Origin: Girardinichthys multiradiatus
Lineage: Eukaryota > Chordata > Actinopteri > Cyprinodontiformes > Goodeidae
NCBI RefSeq assembly: GCF_021462225.1
Contig: NC_061802.1
Coordinates: 7,707,859 to 7,771,858 of the forward strand
Direction of reading: 5' to 3'
Length of the DNA stretch: 64,000 nucleotides
The notes beneath the pieces are model-generated. The model searched no databases. It saw nothing but the letters and a program-made list of their open reading frames with translations, and had not been told where the DNA came from. Shown piece by piece: positions 24,496-37,782 of this stretch (positions are counted from its first letter, which is position 1; every line of letters starts with the position of its first letter). Both the position numbers and the translations under genes were made by a program.

Positions 24496-27266
24496 CAACA
24501 TATGATTACTGCAATAAAAAGTGCTTTTGTATTGGTTTTGTGTAATTTAGTAAATTTGTTAAAAATTGCCTTTTAGATTTCTGTTAGCTATTAGCCATAC
24601 TTTTCAAAATAAACAGAAAGAAAAATATTAACTTTTTCACACTGTGTAACTGGAAATTATATAGTTTATGATTGTCACTTTTCAAGTTAACTTAATTAAA
24701 TGAACGCTTTACTGATATTCTAATTTATTGACATACTTTTGTTTTCAGGTTTTCTCATTTCACTGTGATTGAACGACAACTACAACAAGAAAAATAGTTT
24801 TACAAAAATATTGTATGCTGTCTAAATAGAAACATGCTGTGCAGCTGTAGGTGTAGGTGTGCAACACGAAGCACTCCTTAAACCACAGCAGTTACGCAGG
24901 ATTCTAACGTATTCTAACATAACCCACTGAGTTTAAAAATAAGGTATCATTGTGACTGATGTTTTTCCAGATAATTCTTTTTATTCCTTGTGTTTTCTTG
25001 CAATACCAGGCCTCTAAAGGCAGTCTAATGCACAGAAAATAAGTTTGGATTCCAGTTGCAAACCTGCAAGAACTATAGAAAGCATTTACTGGATGAATGA
25101 GTTGAAATGTGAAAAAAAAAAAAGCCATGGGGTGAAATCAGTAAAACTTTACAACTTGTATGCGACTGAAATGGAACTGCAGGAAAAGGTTTGACTCAAT
25201 CTATGTGATTTGTTTGCTTGCTTTGTGCTGATATATTCCATATATATTCACTGACTGCAAGTTGTTTTGACCCTGTTTTACACTCATTCGATAAAGCATA
25301 CACCCACCTGGGAGTTTCTGTGTTAAACCAACACATTTTTACAGCTCACCACCAAGCTGTTTCACTGAAGCATGGCTGGTTTCAGTTCTGCTGTCATTTA
25401 GTCTAATCCTTGGTGGAACACAAACTAGGTGGCCTTTTACAGCCTAGTGTTTGTCTCAGTGCAACATATTGAGGAAGTTATATCCTGTTAAATGCCTGTG
25501 ATTGGCAGCTAAGAGGATAATTTGTACCACACATTTTTTTGTGTGTCTGCTGCCTACGAACATGCTGTATATTTTGTGTGTAGATTTTTTACTGACTTTG
25601 TTTTACTCCAAGGTGGAAAGGTACTAGTCTTACTTAAGTATTTTTATTTATTATTTTTATTTTTATTTTCAGACCTTGCTAAATAATAAACACACTTTCT
25701 GTTCCACTTTCTGTTTTCTGTTTAAATAGGTGGTGTAAAATGCTAACTTTTTAGATAATGTGAATAATATTTTTTTGTCTATAAATTGTGTAATTTATGC
25801 ATAAAGCTTCTATTGTCTGATTCAGTAGCAAATGGAGAGCAGCTGAAGAGACTTTCAAATATTTATAGATAATTGCCTAAGTGTACAATAGTAGGACATT
25901 TGAATTGTCTTTTTTAGTATTATTACCCTTGGGATGAAAATTGTTTAATTTATTTAGTCATAGTCAATGGCAGTGTTCTCAGTCATCTATATTCAGTTGT
26001 TTGATAGGCAGTTCTTTTACCACAGTCCCTTCCAGACACCCAGGGTCTGAAATGGGCAGTCAAACAAATTTGCTTCCTTTTAACTCAGCTGTCAGTCAGA
26101 TATTTATTGGATCCCCCCCCAAAGGAAGTTTTTCTTTTTGAGGGCTTGAAAAAGACTGATTCCATATTGCACAGAAGGCCTTAGGCTACGCTGTCCTAAA
26201 TAAGCAATCTGAAACAGATTCAGAACATGGTGATAAAAGTACTATCTGAACAAATATTTGTGCTATTAGAAACTAACTGAATCAATTGAGCCCAGTTTTC
26301 AGGGAATAAGTGTGTACATTTATTTGGCATTCTTTTGGCATAACAGGAAATTATATCCCTTCAGGCAGAGGTGTCTTTTATCAGAGTGGTGAGCAGAGCT
26401 GCAAGTCAGATGTAGATTGCATCTTTAGTCTTTTTGGGTGATTGTGTCTGACTTAAAACCAAGAAAAAAAGTTTTCTGAAATTGTTTTAGATTTTGCTAC
26501 ACTCATATTTCATGAATGCTCTTACATCATTAATCTCTATTTCTGGTTTTCCTTGTTTGAATCACTTAAAAATAATAGACAGGTATTTATTCTTTAAACC
26601 TTTGATTACATTTTGCCACTGCAACAAGGGATTTCTCTTAGAATCCAGATTTTTCCTTATCTATATCTTGAGTATAGAGCTGTGCAGTTTACTTACAGTG
26701 ATGTTGAACACATTTGAACCACTCATTTCCAGCATGTCTGGAATGTATAATCAGTCCGGATGTACTTATCATGCAAGCATGTTTTCAACACAAGATTGAG
26801 TACACAGGTTTGAGCTTGTCGTGGATTTTCTCTAATCCATACACAGTCAAAATTATGCATACAGGTGCAAACATATACATACACACTTATATTTGGGTAA
26901 AAGGGCCTTTTGAAGTTGCAAGGAAACTTTGTGTTTTTGTAGTTGGGAACAAGGTCTTGTCATAATTGTGGCTACATTTCAGTGCACTTTCACTATTAGA
27001 ATTGGTACTTTTATCATCAAAAGTGGTTTACCATTATCACAGTTCACAGTAAAGCCAACATAACATCAACGTAGACTTGTAGGATGCTAACCAAGAAATA
27101 CGCATCTGCTTCAAATTAAGCACCTTGAATTTGAAAACCAGCATGATACTTGGTAGTGTAATGCTGTGGGTCTGTACATTGTAGAAAGTGAGAGGAATAA
27201 TGATGGTTGAGACTTGGACACCTCTGTTTGTTCTGACAGGAACAGCAACATTAAAATGGCTTTTGT

Positions 27267-27293
27267 AATATAATATAATATAATATAATATAT
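27267..27293 (+). repeat. (TAATA)n microsatellite
   Basis: About five units of a pentanucleotide (aatat/taata phase) lie directly left of the MITE-like sequence at 27300. Confidence 0.8.
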
Positions 27294-27299
27294 GTTTTT

Positions 27300-27700
27300 T
27301 CTATGTTGAGTAGGTTCTCACTGAAGGCATCAAAACTGAATAAATACATATGCAATTATGTAGCAAACAAAAAATTATAAAAGAAATGTATATCTGTTTT
27401 ATATTTTAGATTCCTTAAAGCAGCCGCCCTAAGCTGTGATGACTGAAATATTAACCTTTGGCCATCTCTCAGTGCACCTCTGGGAAGTTCTTTCAAAACT
27501 CTTTGGAAAACCATTTCTGATGAATACTAAGGGAGCAAAGCAGTCATCAAAGCAAAGGGTGGCTTTTTTGAAGAAACTAAAATATACAAATGTTTAAAGT
27601 TGTTTCACACTTTTTTACCACATAATTCCATGAGTGTTCATTCATAGCTTTGTTGCCTTTGGTGAGAATCTAAGGGTCTAAAAGACCCATTAGGTGAGAA
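27300..27700. mobile_element. Tc1-like MITE, decayed sibling of 31414-31932
   Basis: The two halves are inverted repeats of each other (ttctcactgaaggcatcaaa on the left, ttgcctttggtgagaatc on the right). The same pieces occur in the element at 31414-31932 (gattctcaccaaaggcaaa, attccatatgtgttcattca). The characteristic termini of that element are missing here, so boundaries are approximate. Confidence 0.55.
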
Positions 27701-28656
27701 AGTGTTACAAGTGATTGTTACAAATTATGTTGTTTTTGTCTGAGTTATTTTTTTGTGTGAATGTGGTATTATTTTTAAGTAAATAGCTTGAAGATGGATC
27801 TTTTTTCTAAGTAGGATTTATCTTCGTTTTGCCAAAATCGTAAGGGCCAAATGCTAAACTCAAGGCGTCAAAACAGTAACAAACAATAAGTGATGTTTTT
27901 GTGGCTCTAAGCTCTTCACTTAGTCTCTGGCCTTCACACACATCATTATGTTCATACTCTTACCTTCACATTGGGCAGTCAAGCTGCTTTGAGCTGATAA
28001 GTATGTGAATGCACATTCAAATGCACACTGCTTTTACCATCACAGTAATAACCAGATAGTGCTGATATGGCACTTGTGCTTATACTTTTTTTTGGGCAGG
28101 GATTTTCAGAGGAATTTTACTCTTTAAAGGCCAATTAAAACTTTTTTCAAAGCGAGAAATGCACTGAAAGGATACTCACACAGGAGATCCTTATTTCTTA
28201 TAAGCAAGAAAGAAAGGGGAGGTGGGAAACCCAAAAATAACATCAGCTCAATAGGAAAAGCAGAATAGAAGAGGCCCACCAAAACTAGAATTGTTAAAAA
28301 TTAAACTGCACACAGGTTTATACATAGAATCTGTCAACTGATGCTACACAGCTAAAGAAAACACAACTAACACCATCAGGGCCCAAATTTCCTGGCTTCC
28401 TTTATGACAAGAAGCATTTCAATGGAGATGACAAAGTGCTGGTGAAAATCAAAATGAGAAAGAAGAAATATGAGGTGAATAAAAAAGAATGAGTCTGGAA
28501 TGGGCAAATCCCAAAGGTACTATTGATCTGTGCAATACGCACAAACACAGCTGTGCTGCCAGGAAGCAAGCCGGTGGTCAGATATGTATAATTGATGAAG
28601 TTGGGTTTGACACATGTGTGTAATGTGATCTGGGGCTGGAGTCTCTTTGGTATTGG

Positions 28657-28658
<2 letters not shown>

Positions 28659-28750
<92 letters not shown>
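28659..28750 (+). repeat. (TG)46 microsatellite
   Basis: An uninterrupted TG run of 92 bases, on the sense strand of LRP8, ends 746 bases before the LDLa3 exon. In pre-mRNA it would be a (UG)46 tract. Confidence 0.97.
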
Positions 28751-28753
<3 letters not shown>

Positions 28754-29344
28754 GTTTAAATGATGTATAAGAATGCTGTATTTTTCATTTTTACCAGCCC
28801 CCATGGAGGAACACATGGAGGAACAATGGCCTGTACTGTAATGGGGTTTTACCTTAAGGGACTTTGTTCTCACTCACCTGCACGGTGTTGCTTGAGAGTC
28901 TTGTTGACAATCTGTGAGACATACTTTCCCACTTCATTTAATTTTACTTGCTTTTACTAGAAACATGTGATAATGAACTCAGCATGGTATTTAATGCAAA
29001 TTGTAAATAAAAATGCATAAATTGTTTATAGTACCATTTTTATTTTTGATCATTTTCAGTTTGCGTTAGAGCAGTTTATATAAGACATTAGTTAGGTTGT
29101 TGATTGTGAAGAAAACTGTAATATTTTCTTCACAGCTACATTTACACACACACAATAGTCATGTTCTTCTTCTATTTTACAATGCTTCTTTCTTATCCTT
29201 GTGTATTCGTGTATTTCCACAGCTTCTACCCTGACAGTGTTCTTCTTTGTTCCACTGTCACTGTGTGTCTAGTTAAATTGCGGGCCTTTGAGAAGAAATC
29301 GATTTGAGCAACAAGATAACTAAGTTATCAAACTGTTTCATTGA

Positions 29345-29494
29345 CTGGCTGTCCCTTCTCTCTCCATTTCTCATCCCATTTTTACCTTCCCTGTCTTCTT
29401 TCTCTATTCCCATTTTCCCCTCCTTTTTTATGGTTCCCTTCTCTCCCATTTCCTCTTTGTTCTTTCATTTGCTTTCCCGCCCCCCTCTCGCAAC
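29345..29494 (+). promoter_or_regulatory. lrp8: Very long pyrimidine tract before LDLa3 exon
   Basis: About 150 bases before the acceptor are overwhelmingly C and T (many TCTT and CTCTC motifs), far longer than the usual 15-30 base tract. This is the splice-acceptor region of the LDLa3 exon and a likely landing zone for polypyrimidine-tract-binding splicing factors. The factor binding is inference. Confidence 0.6.
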
Positions 29495-29496
29495 AG

Positions 29497-29625
29497 GCCG
29501 ACAGACTTGTCCACCCGAGAAGTTTGATTGTGGAGGGGTTGGCAGCAAATGTGTTTCGTTATCATGGCGATGTGACGGAGAGAGAGACTGTGAAAACGGA
29601 GCAGATGAGGAGGAGTGTGCTGCAG
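29497..29625 (+). CDS. lrp8: LRP8 exon: LDL-receptor class A repeat 3
   Basis: A 129-nt phase-1 exon (acceptor caacag, donor gtaagt). It encodes RQTCPPEKFDCGG, then SKCVSLSWRCDGERDCENGA and DEEECAA. This is one LDLa module with six cysteines. The CPxEK start, the longer loop before KCV, and the GADE motif in place of SDE all match repeat 3 of vertebrate LRP8 better than VLDLR (which has a different start and EDEE). It is therefore one of the better exons for choosing between the two paralogues. The Ser-to-Ala change leaves the calcium-ligating acidic residues in place. Confidence 0.9.
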
Positions 29626-31413
29626 GTAAGTCCGTGATATAAGTATTTTCAATGAAGGGCGCATTACAATGACATAAAGCACATTTACATTCTTCTGTAG
29701 TTCCAAGTACATATAGAATAGGGGGAAATGTAGTTTCATTCATTAAATTCCTAACCATATCTGCATCTTTTAAATGTTTCTTCAGGACAGGCAAAACACA
29801 TTAACAAAATATGCGTCAGTTAAATCACCCTGAGCATTCAAATCTATTATCCAGCATAAAGCAATACCCTCATGGGATTATGAGAAATTCAAAGAATATG
29901 ATAACCTTGAATAAAAATATCACAATATTTACACATACGCTTTAGAAAAACCCTATTTTATCATGATTTATTACTTTTACTTAAAAAGAAAAACAACAAT
30001 TATTCCAAGTGCTCCTAAAATAACATGTTATATAGTAATATTTTAATAATGTTATCTATAACTTTTAATTATTTGGACTTTGATACTAAATTTAGTAGTA
30101 AGTTTGTTATTATTCCACAGAATATTATACATTTTAGTTGTTTTTTATTTGGTAGAGTAACACCGTGAGTATAATAAGCTGCTGTTAGCTGGTTAATTAG
30201 TCGAGATATTTGCTTGGATATCCAGCCTGCAGCCAGCTGCTATAGAGATAAGCCATTCATAGTTTGCCAACTGGACTGTTAAACAGTTATACTAATAGAA
30301 GGGATAGGCAACACTCATTTAGACGCCATGTTTTTTGTGGCTAGTAATATTTCCAACAATATTAGTCTTTCTTGTAAGCAAGAGAAAAGCATAGGAGCCC
30401 ACCTTCACCCTTCTCCATTTGTGATTTATGGATGTTCAGAGGCAGGTCAGAGGTGGCTCTTATTTGTAGGTTTATCTTTTGTGAAACAGGCTCTGTTAAT
30501 TGCACTAGCAAACATACAGTTCCAACACATATTTTCTTTGTTTGTAGGGTGTTAAGAAATTGCATTGTAACAGATTTTATTTTTCAGAAATTTGTCTTTT
30601 AAAAAACTGCCTACAAAGGTTTTAGAGTTGTAGTTTCAGCCGTCTGCAGACATTCAAAACTTTGTCACATAGCTAAGCTTTCCTCCTTACAGCGGGTATC
30701 AAAGATGTAAACGAGATATTGATTTCTGTTTATGTTAACATCTGACATAGAGTTTTATCGATTTCCAAGCCTGAAACAAACAGAAACATGCATATATATA
30801 TATTCATAATATGGGTACAGACATCTCCACAAGATGCTTTCTTATAGATCCCTCTGTTCATTTTACACTAAACAGATGTCACACTGTTTGTGAAGAACAG
30901 CTATCTGTGTTATTTACATCTAATACTTACCCAATCATACACGCTCAAACATCTAAATTAATTGGAATTTTAAAAACTAATATCTAAAATGTGTACTCCA
31001 GGTGTTGACAAACCTAGTAGCTTTAATAATTAGACGTAAAAGTAAAAAATAATATATACATTTTTAAAAAGGAATAAGGAATTATTCTAATAATATTACC
31101 TAACAGATGTATGTAAAAAAATATATATATATAACATTTGGTTAAATATTTGTTGCCATGATGGCTTTTTATCTTTTTTTTTTTGTGGTCTTAAAATAAA
31201 AAAAGTGCAACGACTTTGGGCTCCTTCTATGCACATTAATAATTTAGATCCCCCCTGGCTAGTACCATAGCAGTTAAATGTGCTCTGTTTCTTTAATCTT
31301 CTGCCTCTCAAAACACTTGCTTGTTGAATTGAGGTGCTTTTGGGAATGTAAAGCTTTTTGTACGGCGACTTGCGGGAGATCATATGCAGTTAACCATCAG
31401 TTTAAATCACTTA

Positions 31414-31932
31414 CACTACCGGTCAAATGTTTTAGATACACATTCTTACTTAATGGGTCTCTTTATTTTTAGGACTACTTAAATTGTAGATTCTCACCAA
31501 AGGCAAAACAAACTGTGAATGAACACACATGGAATTATCTAGTAAACAGTGTAAAATTACAAATTCTCCAAAATAGCCACCCTTTGCTCTGACAACTGCT
31601 TTGTACCCTTAGCATTCGCTCCATAAACTTAATGAGGTGGTCACCTGAAATAGTTTTCCAAGGAGTCTTGAAAAGACTTCCCAGAGGTTCATTTAGAGAC
31701 GGCCAAAGGTTAATATTTCAGTCATCACAGAAAAGGGTGGCTACTTTAAGGAATCTAAAATATAAAACATATTTAAAGTTCTTTTACAGTTTTTTGCTTG
31801 CTGCATAATTCCATATGTGTTCATTCACAGATTTGATGCCTTCAGTGAGAATCTATGTACAATGTAAATCGTCATAAACATAAAGAAAACCATTAAATGA
31901 GAAAGGCGTTCTAAAACTTTTGACCGGTAGTG
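31414..31932. mobile_element. Tc1-like MITE with long inverted arms (519 bp)
   Basis: The ends are cactaccggtcaaatgtttt and, reverse-complemented from the right, cactaccggtcaaaagtttt, directly flanked by TA (31412-31413, 31933-31934). The two halves are imperfect inverted repeats for most of their length. The centre retains text like Tc1 transposase on the - strand (about 31570-31690). The transposase is not open. Confidence 0.8.
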
Positions 31933-34093
31933 TAGCTGCATGTATCAGGTATATGATGTATCGTCAGGGCAGCTATGTCTGTTCATGATCATTCCACCAG
32001 ACAACTACCAGCTTTTTAAGCATGCTAGTTGTCTAATTCTGTTTACTTATATAGAGACATTGCAGTCAAGCAGACTAAAATGCACACATTCCAATTTCAA
32101 ATATGGTGTTAAAATATTCAACTGGACAGATGTTAGACCCAAACATAAGTTAATTTTCAATCTCTGCATCTCTGCTGCTTCGTTAATCTCCATTCTGTGT
32201 ATGAATTGTAGATTGCTGCTACAAAAAGAGATTACACTATAGAGTTGGTGGCCAGAGTCAGCTCACAACATCCACTACTGAAATATGGACATGTAACCCA
32301 AGTTGATGGTGCTTTTGTTTCCCTCATTTTCAATTTATAAAAAAAAAACACGTCTTCGTTGTTGCCTGTACTTTCTTTGCACCAGCACATTAATGTGCAA
32401 TCTGACATGGAGGCCAGACATAGATCATATATTCCTTCTAATGTCTTTCATCTCTCTGACCTTTGTTAGCTTCAGTCCATTATTGGTGGCTGGTTGATAA
32501 AGCTGTTTAAAATTTCATAAGTTTCTCAATGATAATTGATTTCGTGCCTCATGTGGTTTGACTATATATGAGGTGTTATGGCAGTCCTGCTGGAATAATA
32601 ACCTGCCGATATCATCTTTTGATCTATCATTTAGAGATGTAGGAATTAATATTAATATTAATGTGACATGCATAGAATGGCTTGTGTTAGCAGAGTTCTC
32701 TCATAAAGGTTAACTGCAGAGGCCGCACAGAGCCAAATGGGGCTGTTGAATGTTAGTTCTTCAGCTGAAATGTTGTACTAAGGTCCTCAGGCCACTCTCC
32801 GAATCTGACAATGCCCCTAACAAGCCTATCCATGTTTGTATACAGTCTTATTAAAAAGAAAGAGCATTCTTTAAATTCTGGTATTATGAGTAGGGCTGCA
32901 CAATATATTGCAAATGTATCATTATCGGAATATCCCTGTGGAATAAGCATCACACGGAGAACTTCCTTGTCTGCTACAAATATTAGGTAATTATTTTATT
33001 TTCATGCATTAAGGCTCTCTGTTTCTTAAATATGTTTGGTAAGACTTGTTAGTCAATGCAATATAAAAATGTCTTAGACGGTATAGAGGTGATAAGGTGT
33101 AAAAGTCTTTAAGAAATTACAACTAACCTGCTTCATTCATAAACAGCAGATGATGGCCAGAAGAAACTTTTTCAATAAAACTTTTTTGTTGTAAATATGT
33201 AAATAATAAGTAGATTTTTTTTTCCCAATAGCTTTATAGACTGCTCATTATCTGGGTTCTATTTTTGGTATGTACCTAAAACAGAAAGACATCAACAATG
33301 TTTAGTTTATTTATCATGTCTAATATCGATATTACATTTACCAACATTATCGCATGGTTACTTAATATTATGCAGCACCAGTGTGATTATTTTAGGGTTT
33401 ACTTGTACTTAAATTTTCATAAGCATTTAAGATTAGATGTTAATAGTTTAATTAATTTAACAGAGGGTGTTTCTTCTTTTACCATGACTGTAGGGGAATC
33501 AGAATCTGAGCAGGTAGTAAAGAGGTTTCTTAATATTTAAATATCAATTTTTTTACATACTAATTAGTACAGGTAACTGCACAATAATCTTCTAAGGTCT
33601 CAAAACCTTTCAAATGGCCAGTGATCTGCATAAGTTTTGTTTAGTTGTTGTCTTTGCTAAAACAGTTGGCACCTTAAAATTAATTTCATGTTTTCAAGAC
33701 TTTAGAAGTTTAGTGCTCACTATACTTAAGCTAGGTTCTGAACAAGGCAAAAGCATAAATTCATTCATTCATTCGATGTTGATGCAAAGGTGTGTTTATT
33801 AAAACAGATTTTCAAAGCTTCCACGTAACGGCTAATCTGTACAACCTCCTCCTCCACCTATGATCTGCTCTCTTTCGCTCCATCCTTTAGCAGCCATAGT
33901 TGGAGGACAGCTAATGTTAATTAGGGGCTCCTAATTGAGCATATCCAAATGTTGAATAAAACATAAATCCAGGAGGAGAGGTTCTTTATTACATTTAGTT
34001 AGAGGAGGCCTCTTAAGAAAGTTTATGTGCCTTAATTTATGTTAATTTGAAAATTTTTTAGGGACACAGTAGAGATCTGTGTTTCTTTGCTTC

Positions 34094-34127
34094 GGGGTGT
34101 GTGTGTGTCGGGGGGGTGGGGGGGGGG
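34094..34127 (+). other. G-run tract, possible G-quadruplex
   Basis: Three G runs (4, 7 and 10 Gs) separated by a short GT-rich spacer and a single T. The long runs can be split into the four tracts needed for a quadruplex on the sense strand. Long homopolymers are also prone to sequencing-length error. Confidence 0.6.
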
Positions 34128-34476
34128 ATTATTCATTTATATATAGGAACAGAGCCTGTTTTCTATAAAAACTGTTTATTTGTTTTTACTTTTTCTTGTT
34201 AAGCAAAGTGCTAGCTAAACAAGGTTTTGTAAAAAATTAATTGTGACTAAAGAGATTCAATGTAAAGAAGGCTAAAGTTTCAGCTGTGAATTACATAATT
34301 ATTCATTCTTAACCATTAGCGTTTTTCTTACATGTCCACTTTGTTTTTGCCCATCTATTAATTTCATCTATTTTATCCTTGAGGATTTAATAAATGAAAA
34401 TCAATGTGCACTTTAGTTTTTAAATTGTTTCGTGTTTTTCTGAACTTTAAATTAGTAAAGAATGGTTTTGTTTCAT

Positions 34477-34829
34477 GGTGGCGCAGTTGATAGCACTGTT
34501 GCCTTGCAGCAAGAAGGTCCTGTGTTCGACTACTGGTCAGGGGTCTTTCTGCATGGAGAAATGTTCTCCCCGTGCATGCATGGGTTCTCTCCGGGTACTC
34601 CGGCTCCCTCCCACAGTCCAAGACATGACTGTTAGGTTAATTGGTTTCTCTAAATTGGTGTGAATGAGTGTGTGGATGGTTGTTTGTCCTGTCTGTGGTG
34701 CCCTGCGATGGACTGGTGACCTGTCCAGGGTGTACCCTGCCTCCCGCCCATAGACAGCTGGTGATAGGCACCAGCTCCCCCTCAACCCACTATGGAAGAA
34801 GCGATAGAAAATTACTGACTGACTGGTTT
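34477..34829 (+). mobile_element. SINE-like repeat with tRNA-type head
   Basis: It starts with an A-box-like tggcgcagttgatagcac and a weak B-box-like gtgttcgactactgg. The body includes ggtctttctgcatggagaaa, gttctctccgggtactccgg and ctgcgatggactggtgacct, and it ends in a short (gact)n tail. I recognise the body as a common teleost repeat; the tRNA origin is inferred from the head. A truncated antisense relative lies at 8562-8745. Confidence 0.65.
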
Positions 34830-36807
34830 TGTTCCTCTCCAAAGTATAACTTATAACAACGTAACGTAAATGACAGTTTTTTTTTACAACTCTTTACAAT
34901 GGGAGAGGCAAGAGAACATGCCAGTTAAGATAGCAACACGTGTATTAATCCTAAAGTTGGTGATGTCTCCAGAACAATCCTCGAAAGGTTTGAAGCAACC
35001 GGAACTGGGACAAATATGGCTGGATCAGGATGAAGGAACGTTCTCTTTATTCACTCTGCACAGTGAGCAGGTAGAAGGTGAAAAGACAGAAATGGTAAAA
35101 AGAGGTGAGAAACATTTGAGGTCTATTGTTAGAGAACTTGAGCAAAATGGTCTGTGTGATAAATGAATGTATTTTATTGTTGTTTAGTGATCCTAGCAAT
35201 GGTGCCAATAAATCTTGAAGACGCTGTGACATTCATCATCGATTATCCTGTACAGTTGCTGAAGCAATGCCCATCGTTTGCAAACTGCTTGAGATTTATT
35301 TACCGTATTTAAACATTAACTAAACCTGATGTAAAACTATAAGCGGAGGAGGTTATTGGGGGGTGTGGTCAGGAGAACGAGAGAAAATGGCAGCTAGCTT
35401 AATTTGGCATATTAAAACATAGGTAGTGAGCAGAGCAACGCCGGTAGTTTCTGCCACAGTTTGAGCCGGTGGCTCAAGGGCTCAGCGATGCCCAAATCTG
35501 ACAGAACGGGGGCGTGTGTGAGATGGTTTTATACTTGAATGCGGGGCTGTGACATAGACATGTACCAAGCTGTACCGTTTGAACCAACAAGAAAATTCAA
35601 CTGCAGTAGCCACCATTCAACCCAAAGAGGGCAGCACTAAGAAGGTTTTAGGACAAATTTATCAGAATTAAACAAGTTTACATGAAAATGTAAGATTGCA
35701 CAGTAACATAACAATAGCACCAGTATATCTGCGGAAAAAAAAGTTGATTTTGGGTTTCATTACTCTTTAAACCTGCCATCTCTTTATTTGCATGTATTCT
35801 TAGATGTTATTTTAGCAATGTGGGAACAAAGAGGTGCCCCTCCGAGGCCACCTCCTGTCAAAAGCGACTGATTTTACGTTACAGTATTTACTCTGAAGTC
35901 TTATTTTCATATGCTTTATGAAGGCATAATTTACATTTAGATTCAAAATCTTAAACCGCTGTACCCACTACGAATGCATTAACGTAACTGTATTTCTTTC
36001 CTTAGAAATTATTTAAGTGCACAAATTTGTGATTTGTATCCTTTTTTAATTTCTCAGTAAATCTTTATATTTTAATTTCCATTCTTTTTTCATTGCTAGA
36101 ATGTATTAAGCAATGCAACATATTAACTGTTTTGAGTCCCTTCAAAAAATGTTCTGGAAACCTGAATATGCTGTACATCTGCTAAAGATGCATAAAAAGC
36201 CTAAAAATAAGTTATTATTTTATTATAGTGGCATTGTTTTAAATAAATATTTTGGGAGGTCTGTAACCGTTCGGTTTGGAACAATTTTACCTTTCTTACT
36301 GTCGTCCTCACTGTGCATAGTGACAAGGTAAACTTGGGTCTTCATCCGGTCTGATTCTTCACAGTTTAAGTTTTAATCATTGCTTTGAATGCATATATGA
36401 GCATGGTTAGGCAAGTAGCTGGTTGCCTTTAGCATTTTCTGACTTATTAAGACCAACAAACATCAGACTTACTTTATTGGTATGTCTTTCCCACTTATAA
36501 GAAAAATTAGACTCTGTAATGACATATTTGAACCCAATTTGCTTAGATTCAGTGTGTTCTTTATACAAAAGTCACTGCTGGCTTCACATTTAATGCACTC
36601 TGTTGACTGGTACTAAAAGGGTCAACACAAACAAAGAAAGCTTCATCCAGGCCCTAGGGAACCTTTTGATCTTTTCGCATCACCCTGTGCAGCTGAGTTA
36701 CATTAGGGCAAACTGTTGCTGAATCGATGCCCACGAGGGATGTATTAGCTGGGGTTTTATTGCAGGATATAGAAGGGTCGAAGAAAGAGATTACATTATA
36801 TGTAAGC

Positions 36808-36810
<3 letters not shown>

Positions 36811-36878
<68 letters not shown>

Positions 36879-36890
36879 GTGTGTGTGTGT
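36811..36890 (+). repeat. (GT)40 microsatellite
   Basis: An 80-base GT run on the sense strand with a single C interruption at about 36874. It is the second long GT run in LRP8 introns in this window. Confidence 0.97.
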
Positions 36891-37782
36891 TGCTCTGGTG
36901 TAAAATGAGGAAAAACTAAACACAAAATGCAGTGAACTCGATGTGTGGAAGTGTTCGTCTGTCTATAACACATGAGCAGTACCGCACTATCTAATGAAAT
37001 TTGCCTGATTAAACTTTGATTCTATTTTCTGATAACAAATCAAAAACAACAGAGAAAAGAAAGAAAGAAAATTTCTGTTTCTTTTCTCCTGGTTCACTCA
37101 CATTTCTATTATAAGATGTAACTACAAAGAAGTACAATTCCTGGCTTTTTTTTTGCTGAGTTTTCTTCCCACCACTCCCTCTTTCATTTATAATTCTGTG
37201 AATGCTCTCTCTGTGTGCGTAGGTGTAACGTAATGGAGCGCCAGCACACAAACAGGCTCACTGGGAACCCAGAGGCGGCTGCACTTTAGATGCAAGCAGG
37301 CTGGTTTCTCAAAAAGATGCATTTAATAACATTACCCTTCTCTCTTTCAGGTGCATTGCATCTACTCCCATAAACATCAATACACTGGACACACTCTCGA
37401 GATCATAACAAATACTTATTGTATTAAACAAATAACCAAGGTTAAACGCAGTTTGGCTCCAGCCTAACAGGTAGCAATATACTGTGATGTATGAATCAGA
37501 GAAGTTTCAAGAAGTTTTCTTAGCCAATAACCCAGTAAGATACAGGATCTGATGCCCCATTATCTCCTTATTGCCCCTCAGTAAAACTTTAACTAAGAAT
37601 TCATGATATAAAGTTGATAACTACATCAGTATCCTCATAAGGTTCATATTATCACAGTTGCACAAGATGTTTTTGTCTATCCTGAACCAAATGTCTGTGC
37701 AATCTGAATTTCAACTGTTTCTGTTTGATATGGTTTTGTTAGCATTTGCATTGTAATGTCCAAAATAGGGCAATTGATGCTC

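Larger units (their letters stand above)
3597..29496 (+). other. lrp8: LRP8 intron between LDLa2 and LDLa3 exons (25.9 kb)
   Basis: Donor gtaagt at 3597; acceptor caacag ending at 29496. Transposon content is listed separately. Stretches where I see no gene or nameable repeat: 4303-8178, 8746-10335 (9000-9330 has a repeat-like, more GC-rich patch I cannot assign), 10511-10789, 12380-12782, 13221-14634 (13440-13780 is GC-richer, unassigned), 15626-18142 apart from a hairpin at 16186, 21266-24009, 24496-27263 and 27701-28658. Short open frames here look like chance; none has domain-like composition except the one at 8179. Confidence 0.85.

Noticed and set aside
28520..28873. His/Thr-repeat open frames across the GT runs (also 36654-36973)
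   Set aside because: They are translations of dinucleotide repeats and have no other coding signal.
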